Of a DNA stretch of 64,000 nucleotides, positions 23,444-35,736 are shown in pieces; the stretch's first letter is position 1; the number at the start of each line of letters is the position of its first letter. Source of the DNA: Margaritispora aquatica (lineage: Eukaryota > Ascomycota > Leotiomycetes > Helotiales > Discinellaceae); the NCBI GenBank assembly GCA_007644065.1, contig VJWN01000008.1:1180411-1244410 (forward strand). Direction: 5' to 3'. Below the pieces are notes generated by a model, which worked only from the letters and a program-made list of their open reading frames with translations, made no database searches and was not told where the DNA came from. The position numbers and the translations under genes were made by a program.

Positions 23444-25814
23444 GGACGGAAGGTCGAATTCCTGTCGTTTGGGATCTGCGGTATGGTCGTGGCAGAGATG
23501 TGATGTAGAGAGAGTTGCAAGATTGGGAGTTTGGAGTTAATTTACCAAAATCCTGCCTGGAAACGCGGGAGAGCTCCCTTGGAGCAGTGGCCGGTTTTGA
23601 CCTTGGCCTGGGGTAAATGAGGAATGCATAATGATACCATAGATTTACGTCCATAGAAAAATTCCATCAATTATGCATATTCAAATATATTGTGGAAACA
23701 AAAACAAAAATTACTTAACAAGCATACTATCACTTCGCTTCCATAAAGTGGACCATGGTCAAATGTAAGATCTTACTTACTTACCAGCAAACCCTGCTCT
23801 CCCACCACAGAATAAGAAGGCTTGCTTACATTTCTTCAAATGTGGGAAGATTAGAAGGGGCATTATTGAGTGTAGTGATAAAGCTTGTGGAACCAGTAGA
23901 ATACCAAAAGCTCGAACGAAGTACAGTAACAACGTCCCGAACTAAGTGTTCAGTGGAGAGAGGGCTCTATGCTTCTACTCCTTATTTTTCACCCAACAAT
24001 ACGATATTAGTTTATCTATAATACACTAGCACCCTATAAATGAAAACCCAAGGACAGGCTTTGGTAGAAAGGCTGTTACCCTCACTGAAAAATAACATCT
24101 TATTCAAGCAAGGGCTTCGCTTATAAAGTGTTAACATCCCATAACCCAATCCATACAATATCTTAGCATAAATACATGCGCATTTATGAGCTTTACGTGT
24201 AGGTATATATCTTCTAACATGCGAAGATGTCATTTCTACAATGCTCCCCAAGTCAAACCTTGGATCAACACAATACACCCGCCACCTGGGAAACATCCAA
24301 GACCTCGCTTAGATCTAGTCTTGGATGATTGAGTAGCCAGATCTCTCCAAAGGTGAGAGAGAGAGATACATCCAATCAAGCTAAATAAAGTAACTTTGGA
24401 ATAGTATCCAGAATCCGAAAGCTATAAAGTGTTCCATCCTTCCCCTCTCCCTCTTCCCTCTCTCTGCCCATATCGCCATTTCCGTCTCCGTTACTACAAT
24501 ACCTAAACATAAACCACAAACCTCTCAAAGAGCAACCCCCCCACATTTCTCAAGACTAGACCCCAATATCAGCATCCGAGTGCCATTCGAATCCGAAGAC
24601 ACATTTCTTGTACTTATCCTGACGCCATTATGAAAACGAACAACAGATGAAGAGGAGAGTAATACACAAATGCTTAAGTTCCATAACCGAGCACGACACA
24701 CCTCAATTGAACCATCAATCACTCCACCCTTGGGCTCTTGAGCTCGCAAGCTCCTCTAGACCACAACGAACAAGATATCCAAGCTAAAGGAAAATCTTGC
24801 TCCATCCAGCTTCGAATCTCAACAAGCTCCAGCGAAAGAAACATACCACCTACCTGACACACAAAATAAAGTTGCACTCAAGAAGGGATGTCAAGCCCAA
24901 AAGGCCAAGCTAAATATGTTGATCTGATTTACTTTATTTCCACACACACTATATTCGTCTGCAGCTGCCAATATATGCGAGTATATGACTCCCCTTGCCC
25001 CAAATCCGCCCATTTCACACTCCTCCGAAAGCACTACCTAGCACAAGCAGAAGCATAAGCAAGAGCACGAACCCCATCCAAACACTCCCACCCCATTTCA
25101 AGCCAATACCAAAAAAAAAGTTACCGGATTACTCATAAGCTCCTTTGCTTGCCTATTCATATCCATATTTCCAGAGTTCCATATTCATATTTCGCCCTTG
25201 CCTATCCATGCCATATCATATCATATCTTATCCCAGCTCCAGATCCCGATCCGTATAAATAATCAAAATTTTCCATACAAAGAAGAAGCCACGAAGGACC
25301 CAGAACACAAAAGCCAAGCACCACCCACCCAATTTGTAAATAATTCCAGTTGCCGTTTTTTATTGCCAGATTCTCTTTCCATTGTCTTCTCCGTCTCTGC
25401 TTATTGAGCAAGAAGCGCCGTCGCCCAAATGAATGAATGAAACCAAATGACTGCAAAGCGAGGCAGAATAATGGAAAGATAATAACAGAGGGCCAGGTCA
25501 AGATGACAAATGTCACACCATGAACCTCGAGATCAACATCGACAATGTGGCGTGATAGGAACTTGAGTATCACCTATTGCACCACAAAACACCGCTAGTA
25601 AATAATATTGCTGAAGCTGGGAAAGCTCAAGGAAAAAAGAATCGCAGACCAGAAAGAATGGAAGGGAAACCATTAGCAAAAGTTCACTTTTTTGATATGC
25701 CATCCTGTACTCAAAAGCAAAGCCGAACCGACCGAGGCGCCTGCCATGAATGATGGGATTATGTTTGTACCGTTGTGCGTTTCTGAGGAAATACTGAGAT
25801 AAGGGTATATGGGA
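23444..25814. other. Convergent intergenic region
   Basis: This 2.4-kb AT-rich region lies between the 3' ends of the 22114 gene (+) and the Pumilio gene (-). It should hold both 3' UTRs; the Pumilio 3' UTR may be long. No open frame inside it is convincing, and I see no RNA gene. Confidence 0.55.
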
Positions 25815-28791
25815 CTAAATGCCGTTGATGGTCAGCTCTGGCAGAGCCTTGCCATTGGTCTCGAGACTTTTGATGTCGACTGGCTCATCAGTGATGCTGA
25901 CACTGGTGCTAGGCAAGCTGCTTTGAGGGCTGTTTTGTCCATTGGTGAGTGCTGGAGTTGGGGCGCTGGAATTGATGTCGATAGGCTGTGTTTGAGTGTG
26001 TGGTGTTACTGATGATGGTGTCATGTTGCTATACGACGGACCGGTACAGATCAACTTTTCGATAGCTGCGATCTGCTTGCCGAAGTTGTATTTCTTGAGT
26101 TGAAGAAGCTGTGGCTTCATGTCCTCCACAAAGGACTCTCTGTCTGCACCTTTCAGTTGTCCGAGTAGCTTTTCTGTCATGATATTAGCGGAGATTGACA
26201 TCTAAACATGTGTATGGCTTACGAATGACATAGTTGCCGAATTGATCCTTCATTAACAGCTGCAAAGGGCTTGATCCATCACTGTGGAGTGCTGTCAATT
26301 GAGCAACAATTGCTCTTCTCTGCTCATCATTTCCATACTGAATGCTCTTCTCAACCACATTGGAGGCAAACTTATGCTTTGATAATGTCAAGAGCTGGCT
26401 AGTGACGATCTTGATGACCTTAGCCCGGTCTTCGGGCTTGCCATGTTGGATGATATGCTGAGTGACATAGTTCCCGTACTGATCTGTGATTAGATTCGTT
26501 GAGCATATATGGAGCTCCTCAAGAATGCTAGCTTGATCCCTAGGCTTGCAGTGTTCGAGAATGCGTTGGATGACTCGGCAGCCATATGGGTGAGTTGCAA
26601 GAATGTGGACCTGTCCCCTGAATGCCTCGATAATAAACTGTAGGTGCTCAGTTGAAACACGCTCAATGGCCTTTTGCACAACATGGTTGCCGTTCTGATC
26701 CTTGATACACTTCATGACATCGGCCTTGAGTTCTTCTACAAGCTGGGCTTGTTGATCGGCAAGAACATGCTCAAGCGCCTTTTGGACAACTCTGCATCCA
26801 TACATTTGCATGGACAATTCCATGACATGATTCTTCATGTGCTCGGCAATCATTCGCTTCTGAACCTGGTTTCCATGCTCGAAAAGCTTCTGGATGACAT
26901 AGTTGCCAAAAACATCGGTCATAAGTTGCAAGGCATTTGGCTGGATCTCACGGAAGATCTGTTCCTTCTCGTCGCTGTTGGCTGTCTCAAGCTTTTGTTG
27001 AATAAATCGGGATCCATGTTGGTCACCACTGAACTCCACGACATGGCCATAGATATCCTTAAAGGAATTAGATATTGTATAAACGGAGAGCTTAGGAAGA
27101 AATACCTTGAGTTCATAACGCTTGCTTCCCTTTCCATTAGAACGGAACTCTTCTAATAAAACACTTCTGACCCCGACACCAATATCTTGATCCTTGGCTG
27201 GTCTAGTGGGAATCGCTTGAGTGGTAGGATACACTGGGACTGCCATCGTATAACCATATGGGCCTACACCTTGTCTATAAACTGGCGCGGCATAGTCAAA
27301 GCCTGCTGGAAGATACTGTCCTTGGAACTGGCTAGCGAAGAGATATTGGGCTTGCTGTTGAGTAAATTGTTGGTTTGCCATTCTTGCCATGTCTGCAGGT
27401 CCTTGTGGGATTCGGGCACCTCTTGAAATTGGTCGAAATACCTGTGCGGTCTCAGATGGTGGGGTTCCATTGTTTGAATAGTACTTTGGGCTGCCGAGAC
27501 CCCGGCGGTATTCGCTGTTGGCTGGTGAGACAGAAGTTCTTTCTGTGAATCTGGACGCCTTGGGGTTGAAATACCCTTGTTCGGCAAAAGGCTGTTGGTT
27601 CGAATAAGAATCTAGGTTGGTGAGGCCCTTCCCGTCATTACCCCACACATTTTGAGTCTGCAACCCATATTGCTGTTGCACGAAGCTAGTATTGCCTGGA
27701 GAGTAGGCGATCTGATGATTGTGGTTTATCTGAGACGCAGTGGAATGATCGTCGCGACCAAGACCAAGACCCGCAAACTTCTCACTTACATCTGTTTCGT
27801 TTTGATTAATCTCATATCTGGACCCGTTCATTTGCGAAGGAAAGTTGGAAATTCCCGAGATCGAGGGACGATTCGAGTGTATGGAATTGCTTGGGGTGTG
27901 GTGGCCAATAGAACCAAATTGGGTGCTGGGGTTTCCGAATGACATGCTCACACCGTTCAATCCAGCATCCGATTTCCGGGAAGGGGGCGGCATACTGCCA
28001 TCTCTGGAATGGCTGTTTCCAATTGTGCGATACATCGGGGCCATCTCATCCACATAAGTCTCAACGTACTGTGAAGAGTTCTCCTTGTCGTCACTGTATC
28101 CAAAAGATTGATTGCGCTTGAGCTTGAAGCTGCCGGACAACGGGTCTAGGTTGCTCTTTGCCTGCGACCTGCTGTAACTTGATACGTGGCCGATAGTGGG
28201 ACGAGTTTGTGAATATGAATTCTGTGTCTCTAGGATGGTCTGTGGCGTCAAATTAGGAATACTATTCCTGGTGTGGGAAGGCGATGTGCTGCCACTATGC
28301 GACTGCAAAGTCGGGGATGTTGTATCAGGAGGATTCCATGGTCCATTGACACGCCCATTCCAGGGATCGGCCTCAGAAGAGGCAGCGAGGGCACCAGAGC
28401 CAGTAGGTCCATCAAGGAACTCGTCGTTTCCTGTAGTTATATCAATATCAGTGTCTGCAGATGCTCCTTCCCGCTGGTTAAACATACCACGGGAGCGTGA
28501 GGCATCTCTCTTAGTGTTCGAGAATGTGCTTCCAATTATATTTTGACCCCAAATGCCACTCGATGGTTGCCATGCACCGCCATTTCCATAGGATGGACCG
28601 ATGTTTGAGGATTGGGAAGAATCGCTATTGTGCCTGCCAGCAGCCGTGCCAAATTCAGGAAATCGAGTGGATCGTGTCTATGTCAAACTCATCAGCCATG
28701 TGTAACTCGAAAAAAAAAAAACCACACATTCAGCGTCACTCACGGTGGTCGTCATGCCTGCGGATGTTTTATTGTTGGGGACAGTCGACAT
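25815..28791 (-). CDS. Pumilio (PUF) RNA-binding protein, Puf3-like
   Basis: Three exons, 28744-28791, 26223-28677 and 25815-26173, with introns of 66 and 49 bp, give 953 residues. The first exon codes for only 16 residues ([16 protein letters not shown]). The N-terminal half is Asn/Ser/Gln-rich and disordered. Eight PUF repeats follow at about residues 540-890. Their base-contact signatures, in order, are SRFIQ, NYVIQ, CRVVQ, NHVVQ, CRVIQ, NYVTQ, SNVVEK and NYVIQ; the last is completed only after the second intron is removed. By the established PUF code this predicts binding to UGUAUAUA. Puf3 proteins bind 3' UTRs of nuclear-encoded mitochondrial mRNAs and recruit deadenylases. The assignment to the Puf3 branch rests on the repeat signatures. 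Confidence 0.92.
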
Positions 28792-30277
28792 GCGAGCGTG
28801 TTCGGGAGAAAGTGTAGGTGTAGGTGTAGGAAGGATGCTCGTAATGCGGGTGAAGAATTAAAGTCGTTGGAGGGGGTGGAAGCTTTGAAGCTTGATATGT
28901 GGGCCTTTATATGCAGCACTGTTCGACTGTAACGAGAGAACACTCTATCTGCTGCGTTATTCACAGAGTCGTAGATTTCTATGTGACTGTTTTGTGGGCA
29001 AATATTGTTAGCGTTATTCGTGCGTAAGGCGTAAGGCTGATGCGAGCAACACTTCGGGCCTCTCACAGAGCTGACGAGAGAGGATGTTTGCTCACTCACC
29101 AGTATGGAATGCTGTATGTAGTATGTAACGGGGATCGCTGGTGCGGGAAAAGCTCATTTACAAGAAAGGTTTGGTGAGGGGGGAGTGAAGCTCAAGAAGA
29201 GTCGAGCATGAGTTGAGTGAAGAAGAAGTGGTTGAGGGCGGAAGTGGTGGTAGTTGATGTAGGTAAAGGTAGGTCGCGCGACACAGTCCCTTCGTTTGTC
29301 ATATGCAAGTCAAGTCGGCGCGCACCCGCGAGAAAGGTAACAGGTAGTAGGCTAGGCGGCCGAAGTATTTGACGGTAATTTGCCTATCCTTCTCTCTTTG
29401 CGTACTGTCTTGCCTTGGAAAGGTTCTATCGAGTTGCCTTTACCACATTCGAGGGGAGAGTCGCAGATTTTTGTGTTCGAAATAATGTCCAAAGAAGCAA
29501 GGGGGAGGCCAGGAACGCAGTTTTTGCGGGTCGGTCTGAATCTGGAGATCAGAATTCCCCAGAGAAACGAGAAACGGGTGGAGAGAAGGGTATGGTAGAG
29601 GAGAGGGTGTTAGGTGGTACAAGTGTACAGTCAACACAACAGATGGTTGATTGTTCCTATGTAGAGGTAGAGATGGAGATGAAGAGAGGGGGCGAAAAAA
29701 CGAAGAAGCGAAAGAGTTTGAGGCGAGAAGTACAGACGATGATGGATGTCAAGAAAATCAGCAGCGGTGCATACGTTTGGGCAAGGTATAGCATGGCATG
29801 GCATCCATCGTCTGGTGTCTGGTGTCTGGAGTATGTGGATTCTGGATGTTTGAATGTACGAGCTTCTATGGGGCGGGCATAGAGGAGGCATCCAGGTCAG
29901 TCAGAAATGTGGTCGTGGTACGGAAATGTGTCAGTCCTTTGGGGTTTTGGGGTGGTGGTGGTCGGTGGTCGGTGGTGGCTTGAATTTTAAAAACTGGGCG
30001 ACGGTCAAGGGGACATTTTAGGTTACAGACCTGCAGACGGAGCAAAATGTGAGGTGAGGTACCCTGAGGTGCCGACTTGGTTGATGATTTCTGACAAGGG
30101 GGGTTTATTAATATGTGTACCTCTCGTCTGTATGTTGGGGCAAAATGCTTCAATTTTACGGTCAGGGAGAGTAGAAGCTGAGGTGGATTTGTCGTGGGGC
30201 CAGCAGCACTACTCAACAAATGATATGATACTCTGGTTGGAGCTGAGATTGCTGACACAAGAAACGAAGGTGGTGCA

Positions 30278-30283
<6 letters not shown>

Positions 30284-30309
<26 letters not shown>

Positions 30310-30310
30310 G
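30284..30310. repeat. CAAG tetranucleotide microsatellite
   Basis: About six tandem CAAG units occur upstream of the Pumilio gene. Confidence 0.85.
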
Positions 30311-33300
30311 ATAAAGTTTGTGGACCAGTCATGGACTGAAGGGTCAACAGAGAGAACACTTACTGACAAGGGAGAGCTAGCTAAGGTAGGTAGGTATTCA
30401 TTCAATTTCAACATACGTAGCTGACTTCAGCTAAACGAGACTGACTATACAACTCGCTACCTTACCTATAGACCCCCTTTCTCTTTCTCTTATATCAGCA
30501 TTCAAATATATCTCCAAACAATGTACTTGACCTCCTCAGTAATGCTCTCATCAAAGAGTACTTTACTTTCAGACTAAACCCTCTCTGGCCCCTATCACTC
30601 GATGGCTTGCAGATCAGCTACTGTAACCACCCAAAACAGGTCTGGTCAGGAGAAACAGTGAGGGGAATCTCAGCTATTTCTGGCCAGGACACTACTTACC
30701 TGAGAAACTCACACTACACTGGTGCCCGTTGGACATGACACCTACTTGACCACATTGGATCTAAAACATGGAAACTAGTCGTTGATCCTGCTTTTGCTCA
30801 AGCCTCTTTCTTCCCTTTGCTCGCGCGCCGTTCCTCCTCTTCATGTTTCTGGCTACCTACTAGTGAAATCGGGACAAGACGCTTCGCTTCGTTGATATGG
30901 CTTCACCACCTACCTAAACTTCAAAAGCTTATGTCTACACTATGACTTGGCTGAGATGTAGGTGATACTTGTTTGAATCCCAATAACTTGGCCATTTGTC
31001 CTGTGTTCTCTCTCCTTCCTACGCTGCTCAGTCGAGTTTAATCATCAAGCTCTGCGCAAATTCCATCTCCGAAACACCTCTTTTCAATTCGACCCCAAAT
31101 TACCCCCTGTGTTCTCTTCTCATTCTTGGTGATCAGTGAATAATCTAGTTTTGGAATGCAAGCAGACCATGAACATCTGCTCTTTCCAACCGTTACTTCT
31201 GAATCCGTCCGTCGCCAGCCACCCGCCGCACTGGAATGCTTCGCAACATACTTCGTATAGCATCATTCACCAAATTCGGTCCAACGAGGCTATTTGTAAG
31301 CAAACAGATATATGATGTGTACAGAGGTATCTAACCTTCTATTGCTCCTCGTCCTTGAATTGACTGAGTACAGACACACAAGCAAGGTGCCTCTTGCGTG
31401 ATCTTCAATACCCCCTTCGTTATTTCTCGCACTGGGCTCCAGTCACCCTCCCGCATCGCAAAAGTGTCTATGATGACCCCAGTCTTCGTAGGGATATGCT
31501 ACCTTATGCAACACAGGTGAAGTGTTTCATCCGGGGAACGGAAGACCAGAACACCCCTTCCCTTCCCTTTTCTTAAATCCCATTTCTCCTGACACTCAAG
31601 AGAAAGTCCCCACTCATCCATCACTGATCGACTGCCGACCGAAAAGAGACCCAGCTCGGACCCCATTTTCAGGAACAAGCACCCACCTCCACCACCACCA
31701 TCGAGAGACACCTCGTCCATCGTCCTCCCCTTCATAGAAAGAAGCAATCAATCAGTAAATCAATCAATCAATGAATCAATCCTCCCTCAACTTGGGTGGA
31801 CGTACAACACAACACATGAAATCGATCCACCATCATATCAAATTCTCCTCCTAGATCTGTCGGAAAGAAAGTGAGCGACGGGAGATCAGTGATGTACAGA
31901 CGCCTCGCTCAACTTGTTTGCGTTGTCAAGTCACTCAGGCGCGCTAATGTTGCCCACGTCCAACTACAACAACGGAAAGCCGCACCTGCCTGTGAGACAT
32001 CACGGATCGTTTGAGCACTTCTCTTCAACATAATGGACGCATCTTGAGAGGCAGCAAACGGACGCTTCTTTGGCGTGCATGATTATTTGGGCAACAGGTT
32101 CTACCTTTCGATCAGGCTTACGTCAAGATTTCAGCAGCAAACCTCGACACCGTGTGCATTCAAATGCTCATTAGGCTGCTCCAAAGATGAGGCTACCGTG
32201 GATGGATATCAAATGAAAGGCCGACTTTGCAGTCGCTCGCCTGGCTGCATATTCTGCTGCTAGGATAGAGGAAGCCAATCCCAAAGCAGGATTTTTAACT
32301 CCAACTTAGCAGCTTTCAATATCTTTTTATCATACTGACAGGCCTCAAATCTGGCCTACAATTCCAGACATCACCTTGGCTTTCGCGCCTCATCCGCCAC
32401 ATATGACTTCCACGTTGGGCAGGACCATAGTGAATCAAGAGACCTGGTCGGCCGTTGCGCATCAAGAAGATGCCTCCGAGATCGCTTATGTGTGGCTTCG
32501 AAAAGGAATATACTCAATCAGTGCCCATCCCTTCTTGCGTTTGGACATGTCATCTAGGTGCTGGGACAGGTGATAGTGGTGCTAACTGCTTAGAACACTC
32601 GGAAGAAATGCCTTTAGACGACGTTGGGCTCTTCTCGCAAGTCCCTCGTCTCACCGCCTGAGTGTAGCCTCCAAGTACTCCAATCTCTGCATCTTGGTCG
32701 TTAATATGCCAGCAAGTCGCAAGCCGAATTACACCAGAGCAAGCCGGGCCGATCTGGAGTGCGTGTCTGGCAATTTCACTAAATGTAAGACTTCCTGTTT
32801 CACGTGATACGCAATACCGTTGAGCCACGACATTCAGGTAGAGTATCCTAACAACCAAGCCACCGTCTCTGCCGACGGAAATGTGAAATGTTCTTGTAAC
32901 TTGTCCGGGAAGCAACCTTGCCAGGGCTATTAGCATGTGGAAAGTGTCATCGTCAGGGCAGCTAAACCTCATTCTCCAATAATATCTGGCTGGAGAACTT
33001 GACAAAATTGTGAGAAACCAAGCTCGTCAAGATAACAAATATAGTACAGCGACACAATAATCATCTACGTCATACAACAACAGGAATACTTCGCTTCTAG
33101 AAGTTTGCAACCTTCTGTCACTGATCACAAGGCGAGGGTAATGACACCGAAGCTTCCACGTCAGGTGAACAGATACAACGATGAGAAGATGCACAAACAT
33201 CCACTACTATTGAGGCAATTGGCATATGGAGGGTTTGGGACAGGTGGATAGAAGACCTTCTGATAACTATATATTTAATAACGGCATAGCAAGAGCGCAA

Positions 33301-34922
33301 CTTTACTGGCACTCGCCAAACAGAAACAAGTTCAGCATACATCAATCAACTTGCCCTCGATGAAATCGTCACCAGAGATTCACAATTACATCTGACTCCA
33401 CCTACCCTCGCACCTCTCGTGAATATGATCTGATATCTGGCCATGAACAAAAGGTACACCCACATCCCAAAATGCCTGACTAGCAAGCAAGGACTTGATC
33501 GAAATAAACGCAACGACGAACTGTTCTTGTGAAAAAAGAAAAGAAACAAAGCCGTGCCTTCAGCATGGACCTCACGCCTCTGTTCCAGCATCATAGTGAC
33601 CCTAGACACGCGAAACGCTGACAGTTGTGCGAGCAGAGGTTCCTTGTGCTATTTTGCAGTGCGGTGACTCGTGAGGTGAGATGAGGGGAAGGGGAATCAA
33701 GACTTTTAGAGTTGATGTGGTCGTGGTCGTGGTCGTGGTCTGGGTCGTGACCGTGTTGTTTGTTTACCGACCTACCTACCTCAGGTAGTTTATTAGGTAA
33801 GATGGTATGTCCCTGTTCCCACGAGTTCGATGTTTCTTGACGATATGATGGTGATCTGTGGAAGGGACAGTGAGGTAAGCGCTTTGGCGCTGCCATGCTG
33901 TCAAAGGAGAAATAGTTCATCTGATCTTTCCGTTCATCCGTTCATCTGTTCAGCTGTTCACATGCCTTCCAATTAAGTTCCCATTAGGTTCCACACAGCA
34001 GCGCTTGGTTACCAGAGGTATTGGAAGGGAAGTGCTGCAAACGGAACTGGTGAAAGGGGAGAGCGCTTCCTGTTGGATTTGGAGTGTAAGTGGAAGGAAG
34101 GAATAAAGCAGGAAGGGGGAGGAAGGAGTGGAAAGGCAATGATTGGATTTAATTTCCGGAGATGGAGCTCGAATCGCTGGATGGGATGGAAGTTTTCCTC
34201 GGTTGGTTCGCTGGTTCAAGATGGTTGGCTATTGATTGCAAGGATAAAAGGCTGAAGGACCCCACTTAGCCTATCAGACCCGCTTCAGCAGCGTTTAGGA
34301 GTCAATTGATTGGCTTCTGAAGATTAAACACGCTGGTACCTTGCAGGACCAGGCGGGCTCGAGGTCCACTTTCAGATTAGCGCAAAGATACGCAAGTCAA
34401 GTCTGATGAATTCGGATGCAGAATACTGAGAACAGCCACGGAGTTACCCCAAACAGATAGAAACTAAACCATTTGCGGGAAAGAAGGTGTTGACCCAGCC
34501 ACAAGGGTGACAAGGGTGGCAGGGGAAGGATTGAAGGAAGGAGGAGAGATACAGGCTAGAAGCCAGAGACTAGATCCAATCAAGACATCAAGCGAGCGAC
34601 AGAAAGACTCTGTCAGTCCCTCGAGAGTTCAACTTCGCCGACGACCTGATCTCAACCTTCATCGACCTCGTCGTCAATCCATCGGTCTTTCCTCACGCTC
34701 ACGACATCGACAGCGTCCTCCTCCTCTCCTTCCTTCGGGACCCTTACATTCATTCGTTCCTTCTCCTTCGGTATCGACTTCACTCTCTTAGTCAATCACC
34801 ATCCACTCTTTCCGACCTTACCAACCTTACCAACCTTACCTCACGAAAATCCCCTTCACATCTTCCAATCCTCCAAGGACCAGCCTTCTGAATATAAATT
34901 GTCTCGCTCTTGGGCTTACTGT

Positions 34923-35065
34923 GTGAGTACATACATACATACTCCCTGTAGCCACCTCATTGATATCAACATGAATTATACTCTCAACACTATCTGCGAC
35001 AATGCTAAGGATTCAATTATATCGGGAATGGCGGACAATAGCTAACCCTTACTTATTTACTATAG
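34923..35065 (+). other. Probable 5' UTR intron of the 35167 gene
   Basis: A strong donor (GTGAGTAC), a GCTAAC branch site near 35041 and a TATAG acceptor at 35065 bound 143 bp of AT-rich sequence. The segment lies 101 bp upstream of the chosen ATG and shows no coding potential, so it is best read as an intron in the leader. Confidence 0.6.
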
Positions 35066-35166
35066 TCTACGATTAATTTTTGTGTAACCTCTTTACACCT
35101 GAATTCCCATCTTTGAACGACTCAACACTTAACGACTCTACTTCCAACAAAGCACAATTTATTAAC

Positions 35167-35736
35167 ATGGATTCCATCTCAAACATCATGGCTCGTGCCA
35201 ACAGTCTTCTCCCAACCCGTTCCAACGACTCGACTGCCATGTCCGGAACTATGATCGATCTTCTCATCGCCCTGATGGTCTTGGTCTTTGTATCTCTGTG
35301 CCTCACAGCAGCTCTGTTCGGCGTCCGCAGAATCCGCAGATCCAAGGCAATTGCTAGACAGCAGCTCCCAACCCACAACACACCCGGCTCTAGGCCAACA
35401 TCAAATCACCGTCGTTTGACAGTAACAGCTACCCCATATGGCCGCAACTCAACCATCTATGTGTATGATGAGAAGTCCTCCATGATCAGCAACCCAGCAT
35501 CTCCACCACTCTCTCCAGTCCCAGAGATCCGCATCACCTTCCCGGATGAGCATGACGAGGCTGGTCGACCAAAGAGCGGCCGTGTGGTCGTTGTCCGCGT
35601 TGGCGAGAACGGAGTTGGATTAGAACCTCTGCATGACGAGCAACTCCCAGCTTACCAGAAGGAGACCGGAGGACGCTTCGCATCCATCGATCTGGACCGC
35701 ATCGGAGGTCTCAAGGAGAAGGATCAATACTCATAG
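35167..35736 (+). CDS. Single-pass membrane protein with cytosolic tail, unknown function
   Basis: An uninterrupted frame of 189 residues starts at MDSISNIMAR. One transmembrane helix lies at about residues 30-52 (IDLLIALMVLVFVSLCLTAA). It is followed by basic residues (RRIRRSK), which predicts an N-out, C-in orientation. The tail is Ser/Pro-rich, has a well-ordered-looking segment (GRVVVVRVGENGVGLEPL), and carries an LPAY motif near residue 163 of the kind used to bind Nedd4/Rsp5 WW domains. The upstream frame is open to 35080, but MDSIS is the better start because it follows the leader intron and precedes the hydrophobic helix. I know no function for it. Confidence 0.72.
   Translation: MDSISNIMARANSLLPTRSNDSTAMSGTMIDLLIALMVLVFVSLCLTAALFGVRRIRRSKAIARQQLPTHNTPGSRPTSNHRRLTVTATPYGRNSTIYVYDEKSSMISNPASPPLSPVPEIRITFPDEHDEAGRPKSGRVVVVRVGENGVGLEPLHDEQLPAYQKETGGRFASIDLDRIGGLKEKDQYS

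Larger units (their letters stand above)
28792..35166. other. Long non-coding region, 6.4 kb
   Basis: This region separates the Pumilio gene (-) from the small membrane-protein gene (+), so it contains two divergent promoters and probably long 5' leaders. It is rich in simple sequence: GGT/GGTC runs near 29951-29980, CAAG units at 30284-30310, ATCA-like units near 31743-31785 and GGTCGT units near 33718-33746. Recurrent CCTACCT/AGGTAGG motifs occur near 29258, 30384 and 33770. Many short open frames overlap but none shows coding character. Confidence 0.5.

Noticed and set aside
34507..34791. 94-residue open frame in the leader of the 35167 gene
   Set aside because: It is Arg/Ser/Pro-rich from low-complexity DNA and lies upstream of a likely leader intron. 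It is at most an upstream ORF.
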